Assembly (NCBI GenBank): GCA_900618425.1
Contig: UZAN01040265.1
Span: forward strand, 10,396 to 74,395
From: Echinostoma caproni
Taxonomy: Eukaryota; Platyhelminthes; Trematoda; Plagiorchiida; Echinostomatidae
Length of the DNA: 64,000 nt
Reading direction: 5' to 3'
Below, in pieces: positions 33,070 to 44,080 of the stretch. The notes below the pieces were generated by a model. That model had not been told where the DNA came from and ran no database searches. It worked only from the letters and a program-made list of their open reading frames with translations. Positions within the stretch are counted from its first letter, which is position 1, and every line of letters begins with the position of its first letter. The position numbers and the translations under genes are program-made.

Positions 33070-33145
33070 TGTGGTTCGCGGACTTTGCGTCTCCAGACCG
33101 AGCAACATCACCAGTGCGACTTCGGGAGAAGCCGAAGAACACACA
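33070..33145 (-). ncRNA. Decayed hammerhead-like core related to the snap-back element
   Basis: The minus strand reads GCACTGGTGATGTTGCTCGG, then TCTGGAGACGCAAAGTCCGC. It aligns without gaps to the core at 14711-14749, sharing roughly two thirds of positions. CUGAUGA is CTGGTGA and GAAAC is GCAAAG, so it should be inactive. A six-bp hairpin, CTTCGG/CCGAAG, lies just beside it. Confidence 0.4.
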
Positions 33146-33199
33146 AACACCAACACCCGCATCCCGAGCGACAATCATTCCACATCCTTAACAGTACTT

Positions 33200-33265
33200 A
33201 TCCATCGAATGTTCTGGGATTCGAACTCGAGCATGACTAACTGTTGCTTGCAAGTGCTAATCATT
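33200..33265 (-). mobile_element. tRNA-like retroposon fragment
   Basis: The minus strand has GAGTTCGAATCCCAGAACAT, a good B box, preceded by GATTAGCACTTGCAAGCAAC. It lies upstream of the hammerhead-like core at 33070-33145 on the same strand, so the two may belong to one tRNA-headed element with the ribozyme downstream. Confidence 0.4.
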
Positions 33266-35243
33266 AGAAATGCACATTAACACAGATAGGTACAGTAGTC
33301 ATCACGGAGCTGAACACTGTTCAGTAATGTCTCCCACGTTCAACAGCAGTGTCGCATAAGTTCAGAACAATGTTGCGTTTCCCTCATTGGGAAGAAAGTA
33401 CCTTAAACTGCATCCTAATATTCTCACATGTATTAGAGGAGAGCCGTGGTAGATTTAAAGACAGTTGAAAAATATGTCTTTTAATATAGTTGTACGTACT
33501 CAAGTGAACAAAAGATCAATGAAAAAACTTTGATAGAAAATGTTCAGCAATAAAACCTAAAATACGCAACATATTGGAAAAAGGCACGCAACTACAAGAA
33601 GCAGCTGCATACCAACTGTCAGCACTAGGCTAAAATCTGACAAAGAGGTAAGACGTGACATTAAAATGAATGGAAAACCTTGCTTCAAAACCCGTAACCA
33701 GTTTCATAACTATGGATGCGCATCAATGTTGTACTATCCTCCTTTAGGTTCTGCTATCGATAAATGATCCATTTCGTAAAAACTAGCACCTATAATTCAA
33801 GTTTTTTTGAAGGTATCAAAGTTTACAATACTAAAATCAGTGACATTCATTTCTCTATACGTACACTTTAAAATTTCTCAACCCCAAAAACAATCAGTCT
33901 CTAAAATGCCCCGCTTTATAGGGCCAGAGGCTTCCAAAGTTTTGCCAATCTATCGTCTCCTTGAAGACTCAAATTTGATAGGTCGTCAGCGCAGTCATTT
34001 GATTGGACGATTTTAGTGACTCATTCATTGTTTACCATTTGGTATAATAAATTTGAATTATCAAAATGGAACATGTGCGGATTTGGTTTACTGTTGCTAC
34101 TCACCGCCCAGTTTTATGATTCCGAATGAACAGGAGCGTACCTATCAATCAAATGCTTGAAATGTTTTACATATCAGCAGGACTGAAATCCACATGGAAC
34201 TCGGAATCGAACATGCTTGTTAGTGTTTTAATCGTATAGTGAATTATTAAAACCGCCTACTGAGTACGAATTAAACAAAATGTATGTGCAGTAGGCGACG
34301 TTGTTTACCAATAATGCATGCGAATGTAAAATCGGTACTGGGAAGTTCCAGTCGTAGGAACTGTGGTATACTAAAAGCCTATGAGATTTGATACTGGCGT
34401 AGGCTAGTTCGAATTCAAAACATCTAAAGGATGACTTATTTGCTGACAAGGAATGTTTGCAATGAATGCTTTTATAGATGGTCTGTAATTGCTTATCTAA
34501 TAACCTTTTTAGATTTGTAGTGAAGCAAGAAATGTAGATAAAACTGCATTGTGATTCTCCGGTTGATCGTAGGAAACACTGGACATCACTTGGTGAAACG
34601 AAACGCTTCTTTTGTGACGCAATGCCACGAGTGAAATGCTTCCTCTAATAGTGACGGCGAACCACAAGAACCTTCTTGGTTCAAATCGAATCTAGCTGCA
34701 AACCCTTTCTTGCGTTAGAAGGCATTTTGTGAATGTCTGAAGAAGCATATCTAACTGGTTGGAGTGATAATCAGATGAAAAACAAACACAATTAACTCAA
34801 TAAATAAATATTTTTGCTTTTTCTGATTCAGCGTAGCTTTGTTAAGCACCGTGTGAACAATTACTGTTGATGTGTGTGCAGTATCGAACCTGGATCAGAA
34901 AAGTTCAGTTCGACTTTTTCGTCCCATATGTTTTTCTAACTTTTCCATTACTCAAAAAGAGATGCAGTGGAACCGCATAAATTTTGCATCTCTACTAAAG
35001 TGCCACGTTCCACAGGGTGGATTTATCATCTCACCAATCGTTTGTGAACAAATGTTTCCAATATCACACACACACACACACACACCAATAAGTGTCACCT
35101 CATCACGACCACCAGCCTGCTGCCTCGTGCTAAAACTTACCTCAAAAACACCGAACAGAACAATGGTTTCAAGTAATTCTGTTAACTTACGTTTGCTTTA
35201 ATTCAGAGCTGATATAATGGGTATATAATAGTGAGTGTCAATA
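33266..35243. other. No recognisable feature apart from a (CA)n tract
   Basis: Short open frames only. A (CA)n microsatellite lies at 35067-35086 and creates a His-Thr run in an otherwise unremarkable frame. Confidence 0.4.
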
Positions 35244-35645
35244 TGTATGGATCCCAGCATACGGGATGACGCCAACCACGAGGCGACACGTTACAGTTTC
35301 CGAACAATTGTGATAAATCAAGCTTCCCTGGTGACGCCAGCAATGCGCGTACGTGTCATAGCTTCTGGACTACAAACCATTGACTGATTGCATCAACCAA
35401 TCGGAAGTCGTGCTGTCCGAACAGAAGCTGTATAACTCCAGAAATACTAGCAACGATTGGCAGAAGATCGGATGACCAATGAACTTGCTTTATACATATC
35501 ATTTAAACCCCGTGATTTCTTTCAATAAACAAACTGCGATTCCTGTGGCCCCTTCCTCTCATCTCCGTTACGTGAGGTGATTCAATGCTTGCTTGGAGTC
35601 TGATACGCGATTCGTACTTCGTGGTCAGTGCATAATACAACGAAT
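35244..35645 (+). mobile_element. LTR-like repeat, full-length copy
   Basis: Same family and orientation as 27207-27621, with landmarks GATGACGCCAACCACGAGGC, CGTTACAGTTTCCGAACAAT, GCGCGTACGTGTCATAGC, CCAATCGGAAGTCGTGCTG, TTCAATAAACAAACTGCG and GATTCGTACTTCGTGGTCAG. It lies 8 kb from the previous copy. The sequence between them is non-LTR material, so they are not the two ends of one element. Confidence 0.65.
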
Positions 35646-35862
35646 ACAGCATCACTATTCTGATCCAGATAAACCGGAGAGAATGGAATAAAACAACCAA
35701 AAGCGAACTCACACAACATTAGAAAGATAAACTCACAAAGTATGAATCATTCACGAGGAATTCACAATATATATACACCAACCAGTGCAAAAATAAGCGG
35801 TGTACTCGATTCCTGTGTTGCCAGCAGGCATTTTTGCTGAGTCTTTCGGTTCAATTGCAAAC

Positions 35863-35887
35863 GCACACACACACACACACACACACA
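35863..35887 (+). repeat. (CA)n microsatellite
   Basis: About twelve CA dinucleotides. Confidence 0.9.
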
Positions 35888-38800
35888 AGTAAATTGCCCT
35901 TTGTATCGACATTGTAAACCTCAGCAATTTCCCTGGTCTTTTATGTCATGCGCGGTCGTAAATAGGCTGTTGAAAGTCCGATAGAATCTAACTGCACATG
36001 GAAAGTAAATAAATACACCGAAAATCATCCCAAGTCTCCAAGCATCGAGAACCCACAGTATCTCAACCGAAAAATTTTATGGTATCTAGGAGGCCAAAGC
36101 CATTGGTTCAGTTTTACATTTTGTCACTGAAAGGTAAGATTTTATTCCAGCTGTTGTGGTTTCCAACTGACTGATACGTTTGTCACCGATACCTATGGCC
36201 AGAGTGATTGATCGATTAACTGAGTGATCGATTGATTGTCTGACTGTTTGAATACCGGCTTGATGGTATAGGCGTTTAGTGTGACGTTTGAACCTGTGTT
36301 GGTTTGCCTACCTTCCTTCCTACGTGTTACCGTATCTGCTTACTCACAGGGCTATGAACCGACTACATATTTGCCGTCTACAATAAACCTGCTGCTTAAT
36401 TTACTGTTTGCTTATCCCTACTTACCCTTGGGATAAGAGCAACCAATTAGTGCTCACATTGATAAAAATTGTAGGAGAATAAAGTTGATCTGGTGGTACA
36501 TGCCTTCTCTAAGTAAGCTAAGGTTGGTAGAAGTTATCATGGTGTTTCCACAAATGTTCCAACCTGACTGAATTAGCCATTGAACGTCGGGATGTCTCTT
36601 AAACTTAGAGAAAAGTATAATATGAAGTGAGAACTTTGTTGGTTATGAGTATCTCCATTTAGGATATTCTTTGTAATCGACACCAATTAAGCGATTCACT
36701 GATGTCAAAAAAGGTTCACTAGCTTCGCATGGGGAGATATCTAGTTTTGGAAAATTGTGGCTGTCACAGATATTTTATCCAGGCGACTTCTTTCACTGCC
36801 CTCAGTGTTTAGGAAGGTGCAAAATATGGCAAAACAGCAGAGAGAGAGGAGTCAAAAAGCACGTGCATATGACACAACCATGTCATATGTTGAGAAAAAG
36901 AATACCCAATGGCAAATCTAGATCAAGAGTTGACAACAATCATATACACGCAAGTACACGGTCACATGAATAGCTTTTCCGTAGGGATTACCAAAGTGCA
37001 TTGAATCGGTGCCACAACCAATCGGAAGTAAGGTCGTTTGGCCATCAGTTCGATTGATGCAAGAAGAGGGTGATTGAAGGTGACAATCGGGAGGGAATTA
37101 AAAAAGTCTACAGTTCGCTCAGCAAGAGCGATCAACTAACGAAACCCACAACAATCGAAAGTTTGACTTGAGTAAAAAGCAGGCAAAGCAGTATACGATT
37201 AAACAGATTGACGTTCTGTGTAGGAGGAGAATTTAGCTACCTAATAAGGAATATGGTACTCAAAACCTCGTAGAAGAAAAGAAACATGGAATTCCAAGTA
37301 TCTCATCATTATAGTATAATTGTTTTGTACCCATGGAGACAAAGCAGGTTGCAGCGTTAAATCGTAAGTTCACGTAAGTTGATCAAAACCACATGCCATG
37401 CAAAGTTTTCGATCAAGCAAACACATGAGTAGCGATTTTACCTATTGATCGCTGCAATCAGGAACCAATAAAAACAAAGGACAGATAACCTGATTAAGGT
37501 ACATTTGTCAGGCATAGTCCTTGTGTAATTAACCAGTGGGAAATTTTCTGACCCTAGATGGAGAGCATTAGTGGGATACGTCCATAGAACCTATTTGGGA
37601 TTGGAACCCACGCACTAAGGGTCATTTAGTCGACCCGCTAGCCACTGTAACCATTTTGCACGGCGCTCAGCTTGCTCCACGCCAGCACAACAACAGAGAT
37701 CACCCGCCAGTACCATTGAAAGTACCTAAACAATGATCCACATGATGGTGCACCAGGTCTTAGCGCGGTGCTACTTCGACTTAACAGGTCGTTTACAGCA
37801 ACTAAGCATAAATCTTTACCTCTGTGGAACGATTTGTTTATGGAGCTGTTTCTTTCAAGTAGACTGGTTGTTGTGCCCGGTTTTTCAAGTCCACTGGATT
37901 CAGCGGATATGCACATTGCCAATGATTCCAAACAAAGATCCAGTGACTCTGCATGACAAATAGACTCTCATAAACAAATGAAAATATTGCAACTCGTTCC
38001 AAAAGCCAATTCACTCGTTTGAGTTGCCTATTGATTTTGTGCGCAGTCACGTATGCAAAGGAGTTCAGGTAAAGTGAATTGTGTTGATGGTGTTTACACA
38101 GTGTGTCCTCAAAACGTTTAGCTACTAGGATGTCAGTGATATAAGGGCCCGGTTTTCTCCTCCGAATTCCCATACTGCTGTGCGTGTAAGACAAGCGTAC
38201 TGATTGGTATTACGGTTGAAACCCATTGAAAAAGTGTCATTGAATAAGCTCTATTCTTGGACTGATTTAGCGCATCACTATGGTAAAAGAAGTGAGTGAG
38301 AATATTGATTTGCATCGCGGTATCACGGTATCTTTTTCTGTGTTTTCACATTCGATTTTCCTTTCTCTCTCTCAGTCAACCATTATATTCGCACATCGAT
38401 GTCAATGAACTCGGAAGTTCCCTCTCAGCTGTAGAATATTAATGGGATGCTTGCAGTATGTCAAATATCTAAACGTATTTAATGCGTGCATATATTCGAA
38501 GCGAACGCTCCGATTTCCTCAATTTGATTCAGTACACGAAATGCACTGTGCTTTCAAACTGAACAAAGCAACAAGGCAATTGACAAGAATCAAAAACGGT
38601 TTTGTCACCAAATCGCATTCTGCAGCTCACGTTAAAAGAGAATTAGCGAAGTTGGCATAATAAGTGATTATTTGGTGAAAAATATCCCGTTCTAAGAGTA
38701 TATATATTCTTTGATTCTTGGAGGTTTCTCCTCACTATTTTCCTTCCAATGAGACTTCCGACGAAAGTGAAAATTAACCAACTGCAATATGTTGTTTCAT

Positions 38801-40609
38801 TTTGATGGCTAGCTCATAACAGCCTTGGTTCGCCAATCAAAAAGGAACTTGTTGTTCGATTCTATAAAATCATCTCGTCGAAATTCATTTTTAGTGTGCC
38901 CACAGTGGACATGACATGTTCGCCCCAGTGAACTTGCTCACCGCGAGTATGTGGGGGAAAAATGTCAGCTGCCATGTTAAATTATGTGTGAGTATAGTCC
39001 TTGAACACCAATACTTGTTCTGACATCGAGCATATTTGTAGCCTCAAAAATCATTTTTTTTTCAGGTGACTCGACTGCGTTCTGTTTAGTTTTGATCCAA
39101 GGGTCATGGCCGAGCTTCATTTGAGGCATAACAGTTTGTGGTCGGTAAGCCGTTGACGAAAGAAATAACCCAGTCATCAAAGCTCATCACCAAACCTCCA
39201 AACCAAGCCTATGAAAACGTTTCCTTATTCAAATGAAGAAAATGCATCGATCAGAGGATATCATTATTACTGAACTCTCTCTCGGTCGTAGTCACTGTGG
39301 TAACCTTTGACGATTGACCTGTCATCAATGTCCGAGCAACTACAACCAGTTGTGACTCAGCTGTAGTTTGCGTTAAACATTGTTTCACTGTCTCGCCGAA
39401 TAGACGTTTGCCTGCGAGCTATACAAGATGCCAGACTGAGCTCCACTGCATTTCCACACAAAAAGAGGGTGAGTAGATAGTCATTCCGGGAGAATAAAAA
39501 ACATTATTAATTGACCAACGAAGTACTCTGAACGAAATCAGATCCCACTAGGCATTTCGCCCTCAATTCACAGTTTTGGTTTTCCTAATCAAAGTGATAG
39601 ATTTTCGGTTCAAACTGAAGGTTTTTCATTTCAATTTAATATTTTCTCTCATCAAACTTGAAGTGGTAATTGGTAATCTCGCCTGGAACATTTTGAAATC
39701 TTGTTCGTATAATTTGGCTCAATTCAATTTGTATACTACTTAAAGTCTACCCCAATTCATACTCCATGGTTTGTCATGGAAAACACTCCTCGATTTTCCG
39801 TTCTGAACCGCAGCACACACCCATTCCTGTCAAGTTGTTCGACGCGGAGAGTGCAAATTTGAGCACTACAGTTGGCTTGGCCTAAACGGAACAAGAGAGA
39901 TGAAATTCCCTAACGCTCTCGGCCTCCCTTCCTCTCCGGCTACTCTGTGTCTCACCAGGTGGGTGTGGCCCGGGGTGTGAAACAACAGACACGGGAAGTT
40001 GATAAACATAAATTGCACAAGTCATTTGATAGAGATAAACAAAATGTCTGTTCACACGACGAAGGGAAGCGCGACGAGGCGGGGGGCGGACAGAGGAACG
40101 GGCCACAGTGAACTGATAATCGTTTTTCAACGAGGACAATCTGATCGTTCGGACTGTGCAACGAGCGGAGTGTGGTATGATCGTTTTTCAGTCGGGCGTT
40201 CGCGTCGAGTTCCCGTGATGGATACGAATCGAATCAGCTGACCACTCCCGTTTATAAATTCGTGCATGGTTTAGAACTGTGTCACCAAACTTGGATCTCA
40301 TGATGATGATAATGCTTAATTAGTTGAACGTGCAAAGCAACTGTCTCGACCAATATACTGTCATCTTTCGGTAAAGGAGATATGTATCCTCCATTTTGCG
40401 AGAGAATAAAACTGTTGTAAGATTAACTGACAAGTACGTTCAATACACGCTTGATGCATCTGATGAAGAAAACTTGTTCCATAGCCTAGCCCACACAATG
40501 ATAAGATGTTCCAAAACTTTTTTCTGCTGATAGTAAGCATTCCTCTTGATCTAGGCTGTTTGTGAGCAACGCCAGAACTGTGGATAGACCCTTATGAAAC
40601 AGATCATCA
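35888..40609. other. No firm feature; one tRNA-like fragment and overlapping short frames
   Basis: A tRNA-like B box (GGGTTCCAATCCC, minus strand, 37593-37605) has an A-box-like TGGCTAGCGGG near 37630. Between 37638 and 38194 open frames of 60-118 codons overlap on both strands. None shows a motif I know, and I cannot choose one. A GC-rich patch at 40060-40110 has no assignable content. Confidence 0.35.
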
Positions 40610-40880
40610 ATAGTGAAGAATATCAGAGTGAGGTTTGCACAATTAACTGGAACTGACCATCCTTCAGACCCAAACTTTACACATAACCCACAGTTTTCCA
40701 GTCAACCATACACTCAGTCAGCACTTGACTCGAGTTTTGCTCTTATTACAGCCCATCAGTAGCACGCATCTACCATCTCGTGTGGACCCATCGCATGGAA
40801 AACGTGTGCGTTACCACTGTGCCAACCGGCTCAGACCACAACTGAACCGAATTGACAATTCATGTTTGTTCCTGTCTAAC
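40610..40880 (-). mobile_element. Family D tRNA-headed retroposon, minus copy
   Basis: The minus strand has GAGCCGGTTGGCACAGTGGT, a degenerate B region at GATGGGTCCACACGAG, GATGGTAGATGCGTGCTACT, a hammerhead core, GTGTATGGTTGACTGGAAAA and GTCTGAAGGATGGTCAG. All are in the same order as 28830-29120. Confidence 0.68.
40721..40765 (-). ncRNA. Hammerhead core, family D, two damaged core bases
   Basis: On the minus strand: GTGCTA (stem I), CTGATGG (A9 changed to G), GCTG...GAGC for stem II, AAA in place of GAA (the same G12 change as the other family D copy), stem III ACTCGAGT (a perfect palindrome), the cleavage C (40727) and AAGTGC. Inactive as it stands. The shared G12 change suggests either a common defective source copy or an alternative pairing register. 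Confidence 0.5.
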
Positions 40881-40924
40881 ATACCCGATGGAAACACGGT
40901 AGAAATCAAATGTTGGTACTAAAA

Positions 40925-41145
40925 CGAGCACAGAATGAGTTCACACACAGTCTCACTTAGCTCACCAAAGTCAGCCAAGTAATGAGGAATTGCGTAACTC
41001 AAGGTTACATCTCAAACTTCGTGAACTCAATACTTGTATGACTGAATAAGGTTAATAAAATACCGAGGAAGACTAGTGGATTACTGATCTGAATGCCATT
41101 CATCTGGTGCGCGTTATGTGACATATGGTTTTGCAATTCCATACC
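40925..41145 (+). repeat. Unclassified dispersed repeat, copy 1
   Basis: Matches 49208-49440 in the same orientation: CACAGAATGAG, ACAGTCTCACTTAGCTCA, GCGTAACTCAAGG, TTCGTGAACTCAATACTTGT, GAAGACTAGTGGATTACTGA and GCGCGTTATGTGACAT. There is no coding or tRNA-like signal. It directly adjoins the 5' side of a family D retroposon. Confidence 0.55.
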
Positions 41146-41204
41146 GTTTCCAAATAAATCTATAGATTACAGTTAATCATTTCAGGAATGACTTAAGTAG
41201 TTGA

Positions 41205-41343
41205 TAATATGTAGTCCAGAAGCTGAGGCACGCATGTGCTTTACTAACGTCACCCATGAAGCTCGATTGATCACAGTTGTCCGAAAACTGTAATATGTCG
41301 CTCCGGGGTATGCGTCATCTCATCACAGGCTGGGATCACCACA
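41205..41343 (-). mobile_element. LTR-like repeat, 5' half only (inverted)
   Basis: The minus strand starts TGTGGTGATCCC and runs through GACGCATACCCCGGAGCG, TTACAGTTTTCGGACAACTG and CAGCTTCTGGACTACATA, where the match to the family stops. The missing 3' part appears on the opposite strand from 42985. Confidence 0.65.
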
Positions 41344-42984
41344 GCACTCATGCCAATATTAGCCTCAATAGGACATATGATTTATGTATTTTCCGTAGAC
41401 CGTAGTCTCCCTTTGACCGTTGTTAGTCAAATGTTGCTTTGGAAATACAACTTTGATCCTTAGGGGCGTTTTAAAATCACCTAACAATATCACGATTAAC
41501 CAATCATATTGATTACGTCAGTCTATTGCACTAAATTGACAATTTTGAACCCTATATTTAAAGCTCAGCTCAGGGAAGAAGTTATCGAAAATAAGCTGTG
41601 TTACCTATGGCATTTTGTTAACAAGTATCTCAGATAACAATGATTTAAGAGTCTTTTGGATCAGGAAAAACCTAATCAAGCGCAAAAGAGTTGAAAATGA
41701 AAAGCCATAATATTGATGTTTTGTTCCTCTGGGTAACTGTTAGATTCTATCTATGACATATTTCGTTGTCCTCCAATCAACAAACACCACTAAGAAAACA
41801 CTGTCTTTCCAGTTCAATAAAACACCTGATGAATGAATTTGGAACCGCATAGATTGTTGACCCGGAGACACAAGTGGTAAGATTGATTGAGAACTACATA
41901 TACAAGATTATGGGAGATTGTCATCCCGGGAAATTATTCATTTTTTAGAAGAAAAAATAAACTTTGTTTAGAATAAAACATAAATATGAATACAAATTCA
42001 TGAAAAAGGAGTCTTTGAGGACCACAATTATTTTACTCCTCCGAGTTGGCGAAAACACATTTTCACTATCTGTCTATCGAATATACAACATTTACGTCAC
42101 GAGATCATTATGATTATAAAATGACCAAAATTGCTTTACTCATACATTTCGGTTGATACGATCTACGTGCAGAGAAAAAGGGTCTATTGTTAACAGATTT
42201 TTTCTCGATTGACTCACACATTTACTTTTGTGCTTCGACTTATTCCAGTTATTCCCTCGTCCTTTTCACATATTGGTTAAACGTCATATGATTGGGATTG
42301 GGACCGAAAATCTGTCAGAATTACTTTCCCCGACCTAGTCCACCGTTCATTCAGTAAACCTTACACTGGAATAGTGCTCCGGTTAGAACTTTCACTGGTG
42401 ATGCACACATTCGCTGGAATTCTCGATCCAAACTCCTCGCTTATATAATCTATCTTTTCTAGCATTGATCATAGATGATGTTCTCCGTTCAGTCAATCCC
42501 ATACTGATTGAAACTGAAAGCACTCTCCCACTCTAGGTCAGGTGACACAAGAAACAGTGGTCTAATCTATCAACGAATTCGACGGAAGCCGCTCAGACAT
42601 GCTTACACGGACACAACTCACAATCCTATTCATGTGGCGGAGAGGTGAACTGTTGAATTGCCCACTTGGTAGATTGCTTGTTTCGGCATTAAACAGATCT
42701 TGAAGGGATTGACAGTGGGCGTATCTGTGTGCATGGAAATGTGTTTCATTAAAAAAGAAGGGGCCCTACTGCTCGTTAATATATGAGCTCAAGTACCCAT
42801 ATGCTAAGTAACCCATTGAATGAGGTCCACATAAACTGAAGTTGATAATTCAACTTCTGAAACATATATTTAATTTAATTGATATAATTAAATCAACATG
42901 CTATTCCATTGCCATAGTTATTGGCTCACTGGTCGAGGCATTTCTTCCCAAGGGGGCTTTTCCCAACAGGCATTCGATAGAAGT

Positions 42985-43262
42985 AGACATTCGATTGTAC
43001 TATCCAGTCAGAAACCATACGGCTCAGACAAGTTGAACAATAGCAGAAATACTAGAAAGCGATTGGCGGAGGCCTGGATGACCAATTATCTTGTTTTGTA
43101 CATATTATTTATTCCTCCATATTTCTCTCAATTAATGAACTGCTACTCCTTTGGCCTTTTCACTCGCGTCTCGGTTACTTGGGATATTGCGTGTAATTGC
43201 CAGTGTGATCCAGTGATTACGTGAGGTCCGTGATTTCTAATTAGTTATTGGTATTCCGCGTT
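42985..43262 (+). mobile_element. LTR-like repeat, 3' half only
   Basis: Begins about where the half at 41205-41343 ends in family coordinates: CCAGTCAGAAACCATACGG, AGAAATACTAGAAAGCGATT, TTTTGTACATATTATTTATT, GCGTCTCGGTTACTTGGG and GTGTGATCCAGTGATTACGT. It then fades into an ACT/AAT-rich tail. Confidence 0.65.
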
Positions 43263-43844
43263 CATTTCGAGCTTATACTACTAATAATACAATTACTACA
43301 CATTTCCAAACCACCACCACCACCATCACTACCACCACCAGCAACAACACGAACTACTACAACACTGCGAGCAACCAAGCAGTGCGAGTTTCCCTGAGTG
43401 GAATCCACTCTCCAACACACCTCTTCTGTGATACTTTCGAATCACTGGCCCGGAAATTCAATCTAAGTTTCTCCATAGAACGGTACTTCTGAATCAAAAG
43501 ACCCCATATACAATTTTTTAGCTAATAATCTAGGTTCTTCGATGTTATCTGCAAACGTTCTGTTGAACTTATCCGAAGTGAATAGCATCAGTATCGGATA
43601 TAGCTTTTTTTCTCACGGATGAATAAGCTTATTCTAACCAGTGTTTACCAAATGCCGCCCAGAAGTAACGTGAAATAGTAACTGTTTCAAGTAATATCAA
43701 CCTTTCACGTGATGTCCCTGTAATTCCGCCACCCCCTGGGCTATTAAATTGTCAATCGCTTTCTATAACTGAATGCGTGCCGAGACGAAGGGTGATTTAT
43801 CGGACCTGGTGATCATCGTCAGGTGATCGAATAAGTTGTGTGTA
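43263..43844. other. No gene; (ACC)n-like low complexity at 43311-43345
   Basis: An imperfect CCA/CAC tract, then nothing assignable. Confidence 0.5.
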
Positions 43845-43926
43845 TGTATGCAATTATGTATCTATGTATGAATGTATGTATACGAGTATGAATGTACGTA
43901 TGTATGTTTGTATGTATGTAAGTATG

Positions 43927-43957
<31 letters not shown>

Positions 43958-44080
43958 GTATGTATGTATGTATGTATGTATGTGTGTAAGTATGTATGTA
44001 TGTATGTATGTATGTATGTATGTATGTATGTATGTGTGTATGTATGTATGTACGTGTGTATGCATGTATGTATGCACGCA
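43845..44080 (+). repeat. (TATG)n tetranucleotide array
   Basis: A long GTAT/TATG microsatellite with interruptions (GTAAGTAT, GTGTGTAT, GTACGTAT). The 4-nt period keeps frames open on both strands, giving Tyr-Val-Cys-Met or His-Thr-Tyr-Ile runs that are artefacts. Confidence 0.95.

Noticed and set aside
27207..35645. A complete LTR retrotransposon between the two same-strand LTR-like copies
   Set aside because: The 8 kb between them holds non-LTR and tRNA-like elements, with no gag, protease, integrase or primer-binding site.
37638..38194. Overlapping frames of 60-118 codons on both strands as a gene
   Set aside because: No motif, no paired splice sites, and several equally open frames; left unassigned.
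40455..40475. CTGATGAAGAAAAC as a further hammerhead core
   Set aside because: The two boxes are adjacent with no room for stem II.
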